A stretch of DNA of 64,000 bases from contig JBBCJX010000024.1 in assembly GCA_037189985.1 (NCBI GenBank), positions 62,001-126,000 on the forward strand, in the 5' to 3' direction. A program made the position numbers and the translations under genes. This stretch comes from UBA2031 sp037189985. GTDB taxonomy: Bacteria > Pseudomonadota > Gammaproteobacteria > Pseudomonadales > Moraxellaceae. Shown here in pieces: positions 52,521-61,490 of this stretch. How positions within the stretch are numbered: position 1 is the stretch's first letter; every line of letters starts with the position of its first letter. The notes beneath the pieces were generated by a model, which searched no databases, was not told the DNA's origin, and saw nothing but the letters and a program-made list of their open reading frames with translations.

Positions 52521-52685
52521 TCAGATTTCCACCACCTCGAAATCTTCCTTGCCCACGCCACAGTCCGGGCAAACCCAGTCGGCCGGAATATCGTCCCACT
52601 TGGTGCCGGCCGGAATACCGTCCCACGGCATGCCTACGGCTTCGTCATAGATGAAACCGCATACCACGCATTGCCACTTCTTCAT
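52521..52685 (-). CDS. Rubredoxin
   Basis: A 54-residue iron protein, too short for many gene callers. The minus-strand frame reads MKKWQCVVCGFIYDEAVG at its start and ends DWVCPDCGVGKEDFEVVEI; the two CxxCG-type pairs (Cys6/Cys9 and Cys39/Cys42) bind one iron. It is upstream of the rubredoxin reductase gene and is its likely partner. Confidence 0.96.
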   Translation of the reverse strand: MKKWQCVVCGFIYDEAVGMPWDGIPAGTKWDDIPADWVCPDCGVGKEDFEVVEI

Positions 52686-52894
52686 GTTCTAACCTCGTTA
52701 GCGCCGTCGGGCGGCTGCCTGCTGATTCCTGAAAAGCCGTCGCCGGCATGGGGAGCTGTGACTCCCGGGCCGCGCGAGTCTGCCAAAAGCGGCCACCGGT
52801 TTCCAGTTTCAGGGCGCCGGGCGACCTCTGCAATGCGCTTGTCAGCCGCTCCTGCAGGCGGCATGCTCGCCGCATCTGCAACGACGCCACCCTC

Positions 52895-53428
52895 ATGTCT
52901 GTCTGGAATCCTCCCCGCCAGTGGCTCCCTCCCCGCCGCCACTGGCAACTGCATCCCTCGCCCCTGATCCGTGACTGGCTGCTGGAAGAAGGCTCGCTCA
53001 CGGCCCGGCTGGTAGCGCTTTCCGAAGGGGATTTCCGGGTGGAGCTGCTGGCCCAATACTGGGGGCGACCCGCCGTGGAAGAAGCGCGACGCCTGCGCCT
53101 GCATCCCGGCCGTTTCGCCCTGATCCGCGAAGTCGCACTGCTTGGCCATGGTCAGCCTTGGGTACGCGCGCGTAGCGTGCTACCTGCCAGTTCCCTGACC
53201 GGTGCCGGACGGCGCCTGCGCAAGCTCGGTAACCGCTCGCTGGGCCACCTCCTGTTCCGCGACCCTACACTGCGCCGCGGGGATATCGAGGTCGCCCGCC
53301 TTGGGCAACCCGAGGGACTCGTTTTTGCCCGGCGCTCGCATCTGGTCTATCACGGCCGTCCCCTGCTGGTGGCCGAGTGCTTCCTGCCAGCGCTTTTTAC
53401 CGCCACAGAGTCTGCCGGACCGCACTGA
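52895..53428 (+). CDS. ubiC: Chorismate lyase (chorismate-pyruvate lyase)
   Basis: The 177-residue enzyme contains the RLRLHPGRFALIREVAL and WVRARSVLPASSL segments and FLPALF near the C terminus, fitting UbiC, which makes 4-hydroxybenzoate from chorismate for ubiquinone. The ATG at 52895 (MSVWNPPRQW) gives the normal length; the frame continues upstream to 52748 without support. It is directly followed by ubiA, the prenyltransferase acting on its product. Confidence 0.92.
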   Translation: MSVWNPPRQWLPPRRHWQLHPSPLIRDWLLEEGSLTARLVALSEGDFRVELLAQYWGRPAVEEARRLRLHPGRFALIREVALLGHGQPWVRARSVLPASSLTGAGRRLRKLGNRSLGHLLFRDPTLRRGDIEVARLGQPEGLVFARRSHLVYHGRPLLVAECFLPALFTATESAGPH

Positions 53429-53504
53429 ACCGCCTGGGCTGGCGCTGTTGTCGCAAGACACGGGCGGGTAGACTCGCCCTTGCCTTGGCTCCAGCAAACT
53501 CCTC

Positions 53505-54416
53505 ATGCGCCCACAACCTCTTGCTCCCCTGCTTGCCCGCTTCCCGCGCCTGCCCGACTTCCTCAAGCTGGCCCGCTTCGACCGCCCAATCGGTATCTGG
53601 CTGCTGCTCTGGCCCACCCTCTGGGCAGTCTACATAGCCGGTGACGGCAAACCGGACTGGCACATCGTCCTGGTGTTCACACTGGGCGTTGTGCTGATGC
53701 GGGCAGCTGGCTGCGTGATCAACGACTGGGCCGACCGTGACTTCGATGGGCAGGTCTGGCGCACCAAGGAGCGGCCTCTGGCAGCCGGCAAGATCAAGTC
53801 CAAGGAGGCGCTGGCCTTCTTCGCCCTGCTGGTGGCGCTGGCAGCGTCGCTGCTGCTCTTCCTGAACCTGCAGACTTTCTATTGGTCCTTCGGCGCACTC
53901 GCCATCGCTTCGGCCTATCCCTTCATGAAGCGCTACACCTACCTGCCACAGGTGGTGCTGGGCGCGGCCTTTTCCTGGGGCATCCCCATGGCCTTCGTGG
54001 CGCAGGGCAAGGTGCCGGGGCCGGAGTGCTGGCTGATTTTCGCCGCCAACCTCTGCTGGACCGTGGCCTATGACACGTACTACGCCATGGCCGACCGTGA
54101 TGACGACCTCAAGGCCGGCATCAAGTCCACCGCCATCCTTTTTGGCGAAATGGACCTCATGATCATCGGCAGCCTGCAGGCCCTCTTCCTGTTCGCGCTC
54201 TGGATGCTGGGGGGCCGGCTGGGCCTGGCCTGGCCCTTTGCCGTCTCGCTGCTGGGCGTGATCGCCCTCTTTGCCTGGGAGTTCCGGCTGGCAGGAGAAC
54301 GCGAGCCCACTCGCTGCCTGCAGGCCTTCCTGCATAATCACTGGGCAGGCGCCTTGCTCTTCGCCGGTGTTTTTCTAGGCTATCTTTTTCAGGTGGCGCC
54401 AGCCCTGCCGTCCTGA
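53505..54416 (+). CDS. ubiA: 4-Hydroxybenzoate octaprenyltransferase
   Basis: A 303-residue membrane prenyltransferase with the two Asp-rich motifs: NDWADRDFDGQVWRTKERPL near residue 65 and DTYYAMADRDDDLKAG near 190, and about eight hydrophobic segments. It attaches the polyprenyl tail to 4-hydroxybenzoate. The stop is about 30 bases before the first Pho box of phoB. Confidence 0.96.
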   Translation: MRPQPLAPLLARFPRLPDFLKLARFDRPIGIWLLLWPTLWAVYIAGDGKPDWHIVLVFTLGVVLMRAAGCVINDWADRDFDGQVWRTKERPLAAGKIKSKEALAFFALLVALAASLLLFLNLQTFYWSFGALAIASAYPFMKRYTYLPQVVLGAAFSWGIPMAFVAQGKVPGPECWLIFAANLCWTVAYDTYYAMADRDDDLKAGIKSTAILFGEMDLMIIGSLQALFLFALWMLGGRLGLAWPFAVSLLGVIALFAWEFRLAGEREPTRCLQAFLHNHWAGALLFAGVFLGYLFQVAPALPS

Positions 54417-54446
54417 AGACAGGCTCCGGCTGAAACAAAAGAGCCG

Positions 54447-54491
54447 CTGTAATATTTCTGCAACATGCTCAGGCTGTAATACGCTCGTCAC
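54447..54491 (+). promoter_or_regulatory. Tandem Pho boxes upstream of phoB
   Basis: Two 18-base direct repeats resemble the PhoB site CTGTCAT-N4-CTGTCAT: CTGTAAT-ATTT-CTGCAAC at 54447 and CTGTAAT-ACGC-TCGTCAC at 54474. Their starts are 27 bases apart, so they do not fit the usual 22-base box spacing exactly; the second half of the second box is the weakest. The phoB ATG is 32 bases further on, so autoregulation is likely. Confidence 0.65.
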
Positions 54492-54522
54492 TAAAACACG
54501 AGAAGAGAACAGGCTTGGTGCC

Positions 54523-55248
54523 ATGAAGAACGAAAAGATACTGATTGTTGATGATGAAGCCGCCATCCGCGAAATGATCGCCATCGCGCTGGACCTGGCC
54601 GGCTTTGACTGCCTGGAGGCGGAAGATGCACTCGCGGCCCATCACCTCATCGTCGACGAGCGCCCCTCCCTCATCCTGCTGGACTGGATGCTGCCCGGCA
54701 TGAGCGGCATTGAGCTGGCCCGCCGCCTCAAGCGCGACGAGGCCACCAGCGAAATCCCCGTGATCATGCTCACGGCGCGTGGCGAAGAGGACAACAAGAT
54801 CCAGGGTCTGGATGCCGGCGCCGACGACTACATCACCAAACCCTTTTCCACGCGCGAGCTGGTTTCCCGTATCCGCGCCGTGCTGCGCCGTTCCTCCAGC
54901 CTGAGCTCGGAGAAGGCCATCGAGGCCGAAGGCCTGAAGCTGGACCCTGTCAGCCATCGCATCACGGCCAATGAACAGCCGGTGGAAATGGGCCCGACGG
55001 AATACCGCCTGCTGGCCTTCTTCATGAGCCATCAGGAGCGCGCCTACTCACGCTCGCAAATGCTGGATCAGGTCTGGGGTGGCAATGTCTATGTCGAGGA
55101 CCGTACCATCGACGTGCACATCCGCCGTCTGCGCAAGGCGCTGGAGCCCTTCGGTTTCGACCGCTTCATCCAGACGGTGCGTGGTACCGGTTACCGCTTC
55201 TCCACCAAGGTGGAAGGTCCGCGCGAAGCCGTGAGCGCCGAAGCCTGA
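54523..55248 (+). CDS. phoB: Phosphate regulon response regulator PhoB
   Basis: The 241-residue OmpR-type regulator has a receiver domain (acceptor Asp in LILLDWMLPG, near residue 54; Thr in VIMLTARGEE; Lys in ITKPFSTRE) and a winged-helix DNA-binding domain (MGPTEYRLLAFFMSHQERAYSR; VEDRTIDVHIRRLRKAL; TVRGTGYRFS). It activates phosphate-starvation genes. phoR follows after 58 bases. Confidence 0.96.
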   Translation: MKNEKILIVDDEAAIREMIAIALDLAGFDCLEAEDALAAHHLIVDERPSLILLDWMLPGMSGIELARRLKRDEATSEIPVIMLTARGEEDNKIQGLDAGADDYITKPFSTRELVSRIRAVLRRSSSLSSEKAIEAEGLKLDPVSHRITANEQPVEMGPTEYRLLAFFMSHQERAYSRSQMLDQVWGGNVYVEDRTIDVHIRRLRKALEPFGFDRFIQTVRGTGYRFSTKVEGPREAVSAEA

Positions 55249-55306
55249 CGGCGGGCAACAGCATCCCGAAGGGACGCACGGCAAAACCCCAGCACAGGAA
55301 GCGTCT

Positions 55307-56602
55307 GTGAGTGACATGATGAAACAGGAGGCACGTCGCCTTCTGGTTTTCCTGCTGCTGTTTGGCTTGGCGGGCTGGCTGCTGGATCATCCGGTCGGCG
55401 CCATCATTGCCGGCCTGCTCACCTGGGCTTTCCTCCACCTGCGCCAGCTTGAGCGCCTGCATCGCTGGCTGCGCCAGAATCCGGAAGCGGTCAATGTTCC
55501 CGAGGCCACCGGTATCTGGGGCGACATCTTCGACCGCATACATTCCTTGCAGCGCAATGAACGCCGCTCCCGCGAAAGCCTGATCAGCATCATCGAGCGC
55601 GCGCGCGCCTCTGTCTCCGCACTCAAGGACGCCGTGGTGCTCATCGACGGACGCGGTGACCTGGAATGGTGGAACCCGGCTGCAGAAAAACTGCTGGGCC
55701 TGCAATCCCCCACCGATCTTGGCCAACCCGTGGCCAACCTCATCCGTGATCCGCTTTTCATACGCTATTTCGAGGAAGGCCGTTTCGAGGATTTCCTGCA
55801 GCTGCCTTCCTGGGTACAGCAAGGCCGGCAGCTGCAATTCAGCATCACGCGCTTTGGCGGCAATGACAGGCTGATGATCGTCACCGACATTACCCGCCTC
55901 CATAACCTTGAGCAGATGCGCAAGGATTTCGTGGCCAATGTGTCGCATGAGCTGCGTACGCCGCTGACAGTGCTCAGTGGTTACCTGGAAACATTGCTTG
56001 GCCAGGAAGATGCCATCAATCCACGCTGGCGCCGTGCATTGCAACAAATGGATGCGCAATCCACGCGCATGAACAATCTGGTGAACGATCTCCTTCTGCT
56101 GTCGCGACTGGAAAATGATTCAGCGCAACGTGAGCACAAGCCGGTCAACGTGCCCGCCATGCTGTCACAACTGCGCAGCGAAGCAGCTGCTTATGGCACA
56201 GAAAAGCGACAGCACATCACACTGGATTGCGACAACTCCCTGCGCCTCACCGGACTGGAAGACGACTTGCGCAGCGCCTTCTCCAATCTGGTGACGAACG
56301 CGGTGAAGTACACGCAGGTGGAAGGCGAAATAAAACTGCGGTGGTGGGCTGACGAAGCACATGTGTATTTCAGCGTGAGTGACAACGGCAGCGGGATTGA
56401 TGCCCGCCACATTCCCCGCCTCACCGAGCGCTTCTACCGGGCCGATGCCGCACGTACCTCCAGCACAGGCGGTACCGGACTCGGGCTGGCCATCGTCAAG
56501 CATGTGCTGCTGGAACACCGCGCCCGGCTCGATATCCAGTCCGCCCTAGGCAAGGGCTCCACCTTCACCTGCATTTTCCCCGGCACGCTGGCCGTGCGCT
56601 GA
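55307..56602 (+). CDS. phoR: Phosphate regulon sensor kinase PhoR
   Basis: The 431-residue kinase has two N-terminal hydrophobic segments (about 10-40) with a short loop, a PAS-like domain (residues 95-205), the His motif FVANVSHELRTPLTVLSGYLETL and a HATPase domain (NLVTNAVKYTQ; VSDNGSGIDARHIPRLTERFYR; GTGLGLAIVKHVL). It lacks a large periplasmic sensor, as usual for PhoR, which reads Pst activity through PhoU. It begins at a GTG with AGGAA upstream; ATG codons at 55316 are alternatives. Confidence 0.95.
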   Translation: MSDMMKQEARRLLVFLLLFGLAGWLLDHPVGAIIAGLLTWAFLHLRQLERLHRWLRQNPEAVNVPEATGIWGDIFDRIHSLQRNERRSRESLISIIERARASVSALKDAVVLIDGRGDLEWWNPAAEKLLGLQSPTDLGQPVANLIRDPLFIRYFEEGRFEDFLQLPSWVQQGRQLQFSITRFGGNDRLMIVTDITRLHNLEQMRKDFVANVSHELRTPLTVLSGYLETLLGQEDAINPRWRRALQQMDAQSTRMNNLVNDLLLLSRLENDSAQREHKPVNVPAMLSQLRSEAAAYGTEKRQHITLDCDNSLRLTGLEDDLRSAFSNLVTNAVKYTQVEGEIKLRWWADEAHVYFSVSDNGSGIDARHIPRLTERFYRADAARTSSTGGTGLGLAIVKHVLLEHRARLDIQSALGKGSTFTCIFPGTLAVR

Positions 56603-56852
56603 GCCCTGCCTCTTTCATCACAGCCTGCCATGCCACAGGCACCACTCTTGACTGACATCCATGTCAGCCAGGGCGCATGCCTTTCTTGCTGATCAGGCCA
56701 GAGTGTGTGCATCCCGGGCCAAATTCCTGCCATTGCTTCTCACCTTCCAAGCCACTCCGTATGATCGGGGACCCCATGACAGAAGCCTGCTCCCGCAGGC
56801 CGCACTTGACCACTACACAGACCGGCCACAGCCGGCACCAAGGAGACATGCC

Positions 56853-58466
56853 ATGTTCGGCGCCATGATGGACAGACCGCTGCTGATTTCCAGCCTGCTT
56901 GAGTTTGCAGTGGAGAACCACCCGGAAGCCGAGATCGTTTCTCGCCGCGTGGAAGGCGACATTCACCGCAGCAACTGGCGCCAGATCGCGGAGCGCAGTG
57001 CCAAGGTTGCAAATGCCCTGGCGCGCCTCGGAATCAAAAGTGGCGAGCGCGTGGCTACGCTGGCCTGGAACACCCATCGTCATCTGGAGCTTTATTTCGG
57101 CGTCTCCGGCTCAGGTGCCGTGCTGCACACCATCAATCCTCGTCTCTTTCCCGAGCAGATCGGCTGGATTGCCAATCATGCCGAAGACCGCCTGCTTTTC
57201 ACCGACCTCACGTTCCTGCCGCTGGTGGACGCGGTTCGTCCTCATCTGAAGTCCGTGGAAAAGGTCATCGTGCTCTGTGCCCGTGAATCCCTGCCGTCCG
57301 GCCGCAACGATCTGATCGCTTACGAAGACCTGCTTGCACCCGAGGCTTCAAGCTACGACTGGCCCGCACTGGACGAGCGCTCGGCGTCTTCGCTGTGCTA
57401 CACCTCCGGCACCACAGGCAATCCCAAAGGCGTGCTGTATTCGCACCGGTCCACCGTGCTGCATGCCTGGGCCAGCCTGCACACCGGCGCACTCGGCATC
57501 ACACGCGATACAGTGATATTGCCCGTGGTTCCGATGTTCCATGTGAATGCCTGGGGCACGCCCTATGCCGCCGCCATGTCCGGCGCCAAGTTCGTGCTGC
57601 CTGGCCCCGGCATGGACGGCAAAAACCTGCACGAACTGATTGCTGCCGAAAAAGCCACGCTGCTCCTGGGCGTGCCCACCGTCTGGCTGGGCCTGCTTAC
57701 CTACCTGGACAGCATCAATGCAAAACTCGACAGCGTGAAGCAGGCCGTTGTCGGTGGCTCTGCCGCACCCTTGGCCATGATCCGTGCCTTCGACGAAAAG
57801 CATGACGTTTTCCTCATCCATGCCTGGGGCATGACGGAAACCAGCCCACTCGGCACCGTGAATGCGCCCACGACAGAACTCATGTCACTGCCTGCCGAAG
57901 AACGCTACAAGCGCCAGCTCAAGCAGGGGCGCCCCATCTTTGGTGTGGAACTGAAAATCGTGGATGACGACGGCAAGCGCCTGCCTCATGACGGCAAAGC
58001 TTTCGGCCGCCTGCTGATCCGCGGCCCTTGGGTCGCTGCCAGTTATTTCCGTCAGGAAGACTCAGCGCTGGTGGACGGCTGGTTTGATACCGGCGATGTC
58101 GCCACGCTGGATGAACACAACACCATGCAGATCGTTGACCGCCGCAAGGATGTCATCAAGTCCGGTGGGGAATGGATCAGCTCGATTGACCTCGAGAATG
58201 TCGCTGTCGGCCATCCTGCCGTGAAGGAAGCCTGCGTGATCGGCGTCCCGCATCCGAAATGGGACGAGCGCCCGCTGCTGCTCATCGTGCTGAAAGAAGG
58301 CGCCTCCGCTGACAAGGATGACATCCTTGCATTCGTCAGCAAGAGCATCGCCAAGTTCTGGGTGCCGGATGACGTGATCTTCGTGGCAGAGCTACCGCAT
58401 ACCGCGACTGGCAAGCTGCACAAGGTGCCGTTGCGCGAGCAGTACGCCGGTCACCTGATGGGCTGA
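56853..58466 (+). CDS. AlkK-like fatty acyl-CoA synthetase
   Basis: A 537-residue AMP-forming ligase: P-loop-like SLCYTSGTTGNPKGVLYSH near residue 190, the adenylate motifs HAWGMTETSPLG and GWFDTGDVATLDEHNTMQIVDRRKDVIKSGGEWIS, and the catalytic Lys in TATGKLHKVPLR near the C terminus. Its MFGAMMDRPLLISSLLEFA start resembles AlkK of Pseudomonas alkane degraders (medium-chain substrate). An AGGAGA site precedes the ATG. It fits fatty-acid use together with fadE. Confidence 0.88.
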   Translation: MFGAMMDRPLLISSLLEFAVENHPEAEIVSRRVEGDIHRSNWRQIAERSAKVANALARLGIKSGERVATLAWNTHRHLELYFGVSGSGAVLHTINPRLFPEQIGWIANHAEDRLLFTDLTFLPLVDAVRPHLKSVEKVIVLCARESLPSGRNDLIAYEDLLAPEASSYDWPALDERSASSLCYTSGTTGNPKGVLYSHRSTVLHAWASLHTGALGITRDTVILPVVPMFHVNAWGTPYAAAMSGAKFVLPGPGMDGKNLHELIAAEKATLLLGVPTVWLGLLTYLDSINAKLDSVKQAVVGGSAAPLAMIRAFDEKHDVFLIHAWGMTETSPLGTVNAPTTELMSLPAEERYKRQLKQGRPIFGVELKIVDDDGKRLPHDGKAFGRLLIRGPWVAASYFRQEDSALVDGWFDTGDVATLDEHNTMQIVDRRKDVIKSGGEWISSIDLENVAVGHPAVKEACVIGVPHPKWDERPLLLIVLKEGASADKDDILAFVSKSIAKFWVPDDVIFVAELPHTATGKLHKVPLREQYAGHLMG

Positions 58467-58478
58467 AGTCTCAAGAAT

Positions 58479-58508
58479 AAAAAAGCCGCGCAATTGCGCG
58501 GCTTTTTT
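58479..58508. terminator. Bidirectional terminator after the acyl-CoA ligase gene
   Basis: Six A, GCCGCGC/GCGCGGC stem around AATT, then six T. It can end both the ligase gene (plus) and the TraF-type gene (minus, stop at 58524). Confidence 0.92.
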
Positions 58509-58523
58509 ATTACTAGCAAACCG

Positions 58524-59675
58524 TCAGATCTTGAAGCCGATCTGGAGTGCAGCACCCAGGGTTTCCCCCTTGCCCTTGGCGGCACCCAGATCAATGTTGA
58601 AGCGATCCCACGGGGTGATGCCAATGCCGGCCGTCACGAGATCAGAAACATTGTCCTTGGTATCGACACGATAGCCGGCACGGATGTGGAAATGGCGTCC
58701 GGCGGAAAGCTCGATGCCTGCACGTGCGAACTGGGTTTCGAGAATACGGTCAAATCCTTCCCGCACTGTCAGGTCAACACTCACTTCTGTCTTCAAATAG
58801 GAGTTTCCATAACCTACAGCAGCTACAGCTACTGGTTTCATCTTGAAATCAGACTGTGTACCACCTAAGGGAACCGGCCCTTGAAATGTTTTGGGAATAA
58901 GATTCTCGATAACACCGGAAATGACAAACTGGCCATCTTCACCTAAGCGTAGGTTAGCGCCCACATCCAGATTCAGATGATTGTATGATGTATTATTGTT
59001 GCTGTCCGTGGCATCGTCTTCATCAAAATTGGCCACATTCTCACTGTACTCATAGAGCTCAATACGCTGGGCTTTTACCAGAATCCCGGTTTCCACAGCA
59101 CCAAATTTCTTGCCGAACAGAAAGCCTGCTTCTACAAGGCCAATAGCAGACACACCTGCCTCTGACAGCAAATCATTATCCGTATTGGTGCCTGCACTTA
59201 TACCTTGCAGAATGGCAGCATCTGCTGTGTTGTAATCAAATCCGATACCCAGAGTCACCTTGCTCTTCACCACTAGGGCGGTGGATAAAGTATTGTTCGG
59301 AATAGCGATCATGAGGCCCGCACCGATATCTACCTGGGCAAAGGCTTTGTCATAGCTCTGCATGCGGCTGTTGATTTCCGTGGCCTTGGCAGAATTACCG
59401 TTGGGGTAGAGTGCGCGGATGTCATCACGAATTTCCTCAGCTGCATCCACGAAGCCGTCCTGGTCCGAAGCCAAGGCCCCCACATTGAGGGCAAAACTGA
59501 AATCGTCGTTCTCGTCAAACTTGTTGATGAGGGCAGGGTTCGCCATGGCCTGATTGTATTCGCCCATGGTCAGGCCCGTACCACCACGCGCCATCACGCG
59601 TGCGTCGAACACATCTGCCATGCCGGCAGCTGGCATCAGCATGGCGACAGCCAGCAGGGTCTTTCTTGCTTTCAT
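58524..59675 (-). CDS. TraF_2-type outer-membrane beta-barrel protein, orphan
   Basis: The 383-residue precursor has a signal peptide (cleavage after AGMA, residue 20) and then DVFDARVMARGGTGLTMGEYNQAMANPALI, the opening typical of the TraF-like conjugation family and related FadL-like barrels. Amphipathic strands run to the end (LGAALQIGFKI). Despite the family name there is no conjugation gene nearby. Its function is unknown. The middle third (about 58.8-59.3 kb) is less GC-rich than neighbouring genes. Confidence 0.75.
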   Translation of the reverse strand: MKARKTLLAVAMLMPAAGMADVFDARVMARGGTGLTMGEYNQAMANPALINKFDENDDFSFALNVGALASDQDGFVDAAEEIRDDIRALYPNGNSAKATEINSRMQSYDKAFAQVDIGAGLMIAIPNNTLSTALVVKSKVTLGIGFDYNTADAAILQGISAGTNTDNDLLSEAGVSAIGLVEAGFLFGKKFGAVETGILVKAQRIELYEYSENVANFDEDDATDSNNNTSYNHLNLDVGANLRLGEDGQFVISGVIENLIPKTFQGPVPLGGTQSDFKMKPVAVAAVGYGNSYLKTEVSVDLTVREGFDRILETQFARAGIELSAGRHFHIRAGYRVDTKDNVSDLVTAGIGITPWDRFNIDLGAAKGKGETLGAALQIGFKI

Positions 59676-59792
59676 TGGTTGTATCCCCTTGATTGAAAAT
59701 CCGTATCCTGCGGCTCCCCTTGCAGGCCGCGTTCGCTCTTTTAGCCCAACACAAGCCTGCCCACAAGAGACAAGCGGCCTGCCGGGTCTACG

Positions 59793-60515
59793 TCAGCGCT
59801 TTCCGTCCAGCCGCTGGCGAATCTGCTCATAGCTGGTGTGGCGCACGTCCGCACCCTTGACCAGGAAAATGAGCTGTTCCGAGATATTGCGGGCGTGGTC
59901 GCCGATGCGCTCCAGCGAACGCAGCACCCATATCACATTCATCACGCGGGAGATGGCACGCGGGTCTTCCATCATGTAGGTAACGAGGGCGCGCATGGCT
60001 GTCTTGTATTCCGTATCAATGGCGCCATCGGCCTGCATGACCTGAAAGGCAAGGTCGGTATCGAAGCGGGCAAAGGCATCGAGAGCGTCATGCAGCATGA
60101 TGCGTACCTGACTGCCGATATGCCGGGCCTCGACGTAACCGCGGGGCGACTCCCCTTCTTCGGTCAGTGCCAAGGCGTAGCGCGCCACCTTGGCCGCCTC
60201 ATCACCGATGCGCTCAAGGTCCGTGATGGATTTCCCGATGGCGATGATGAAACGCAAGTCGCTGGCAGCAGGCTGGCGACGCGCCAGAATGCGTACCAGA
60301 TCTTCGTCGAGCTGGGTTTCCATGCTGTTGATCTGGCGATCCTTGGCCTGCACTTCGGTAGCGAGTTGCGAATCGGCATCCAGCAGGGAAACGATGGCAT
60401 CGGCCACCTGCTTTTCTACCAGGCCACCCATCGCGAGAAAATCACTGCGAATTTCCTCAAGCTCGGCATTGAACTGCTGGGATATGTGCTGCCCGTAATT
60501 GTCTTTGCTGCCCAT
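59793..60515 (-). CDS. phoU: PhoU phosphate-signalling regulator
   Basis: The 240-residue protein consists of two similar three-helix bundles, each with an E/DxxxD metal-binding motif (LERIGDEAAKVARYA near residue 80; LERIGDHARNISEQL near 205). It couples the Pst transporter to PhoR and restrains phosphate uptake. It is the last gene of the pst operon seen here, 109 bases after pstB. Confidence 0.96.
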   Translation of the reverse strand: MGSKDNYGQHISQQFNAELEEIRSDFLAMGGLVEKQVADAIVSLLDADSQLATEVQAKDRQINSMETQLDEDLVRILARRQPAASDLRFIIAIGKSITDLERIGDEAAKVARYALALTEEGESPRGYVEARHIGSQVRIMLHDALDAFARFDTDLAFQVMQADGAIDTEYKTAMRALVTYMMEDPRAISRVMNVIWVLRSLERIGDHARNISEQLIFLVKGADVRHTSYEQIRQRLDGKR

Positions 60516-60624
60516 GACATGTTCCTGTTACCCGGTTTCAGGGGATGTTTCTAGCTGCTTGTCACGTCACCCTGCAAGAACCAAGGTGACCATGCTCCAT
60601 GAAAAGAGTTTCACGGATATTGCT

Positions 60625-61485
60625 TCAACCATAACGACCGGTAATGTAATCCTCGGTCTGCTTGTTGCCCGGATTGGTGAACAGGGTGTCCGTGTCGCCA
60701 AATTCGATCACTTTGCCCAAATACATGAATGCCGTGTAATCGGAGACACGTGCAGCCTGCTGCATATTGTGCGTGACGATGACAATCGTGTATTTCTCCT
60801 TGAGTGCGTGGATAAGCTCCTCGATCTTGAGCGTGGAAATGGGGTCCAGCGCAGAACAGGGCTCGTCCAGAAGCAGGACCTCGGGCTGCACGGCAATGGC
60901 CCGGGCAATACAGAGACGCTGCTGCTGTCCACCGGAAAGGCCAAGCGCCGAATCATGAAGCCGGTCCTTCACTTCCTCCCACAGTGCCGAGCTCTGCAAA
61001 GCGGTTTCCACCACTTCATCCAGCACACGCTTGCTGTTCACGCCCTGAAGACGGAGCCCGTAGGCCACGTTCTCATAAATCGACTTGGGAAAAGGATTGG
61101 CCTTCTGGAAAACCATGCCGATGCGCCGGCGCAGGTTGGTAATGTCCACACCCCGGTCGAATATGTCTTTTCCTTCCAGCAACACTTCACCGGAAACGCG
61201 GCAGCCGTCCACCAGGTCGTTCATGCGGTTGAAAGTTCGAAGCAAGGTGGACTTGCCACAGCCGGACGGGCCTATGAAGGCCGTGGCGCGGCGGCGCGGG
61301 ATTTTCATGCCGATATCGAAAAGTGCCTGCTTGTCGCCATAGAAAAGGTTGAGCTGGCGCGTTTCCAGGCAGATTTCCTCGTTCTGCAATTGCCGGCCAC
61401 GGCGACTGCGGTTGTTGCCTGCGCCGTCATGAGCCATGTTTGACTCCAGGCGAAGCCCTTTCTCCGGCAGGCTTGTCGTATTCAT
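60625..61485 (-). CDS. pstB: Phosphate ABC transporter ATPase PstB
   Basis: The 286-residue ATPase has Walker A GPSGCGKSTLLRTFNRMND, the Q-loop in GMVFQKANPFPKSIYENVAYGLR, signature LSGGQQQRLCIARAIAV and Walker B VLLLDEPCSALDPIST. It powers phosphate import. The ATG at 61485 is preferred; the preceding TTG at 61494 lies inside pstA. The N-terminal extension before LETRQLNLFYGD is longer than in E. coli. Confidence 0.96.
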   Translation of the reverse strand: MNTTSLPEKGLRLESNMAHDGAGNNRSRRGRQLQNEEICLETRQLNLFYGDKQALFDIGMKIPRRRATAFIGPSGCGKSTLLRTFNRMNDLVDGCRVSGEVLLEGKDIFDRGVDITNLRRRIGMVFQKANPFPKSIYENVAYGLRLQGVNSKRVLDEVVETALQSSALWEEVKDRLHDSALGLSGGQQQRLCIARAIAVQPEVLLLDEPCSALDPISTLKIEELIHALKEKYTIVIVTHNMQQAARVSDYTAFMYLGKVIEFGDTDTLFTNPGNKQTEDYITGRYG

Positions 61486-61490
61486 GGGGC

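Noticed and set aside
58524..59675. Part of a conjugation or plasmid system
   Set aside because: Only the TraF-like family name suggests it; all neighbours are chromosomal housekeeping genes.
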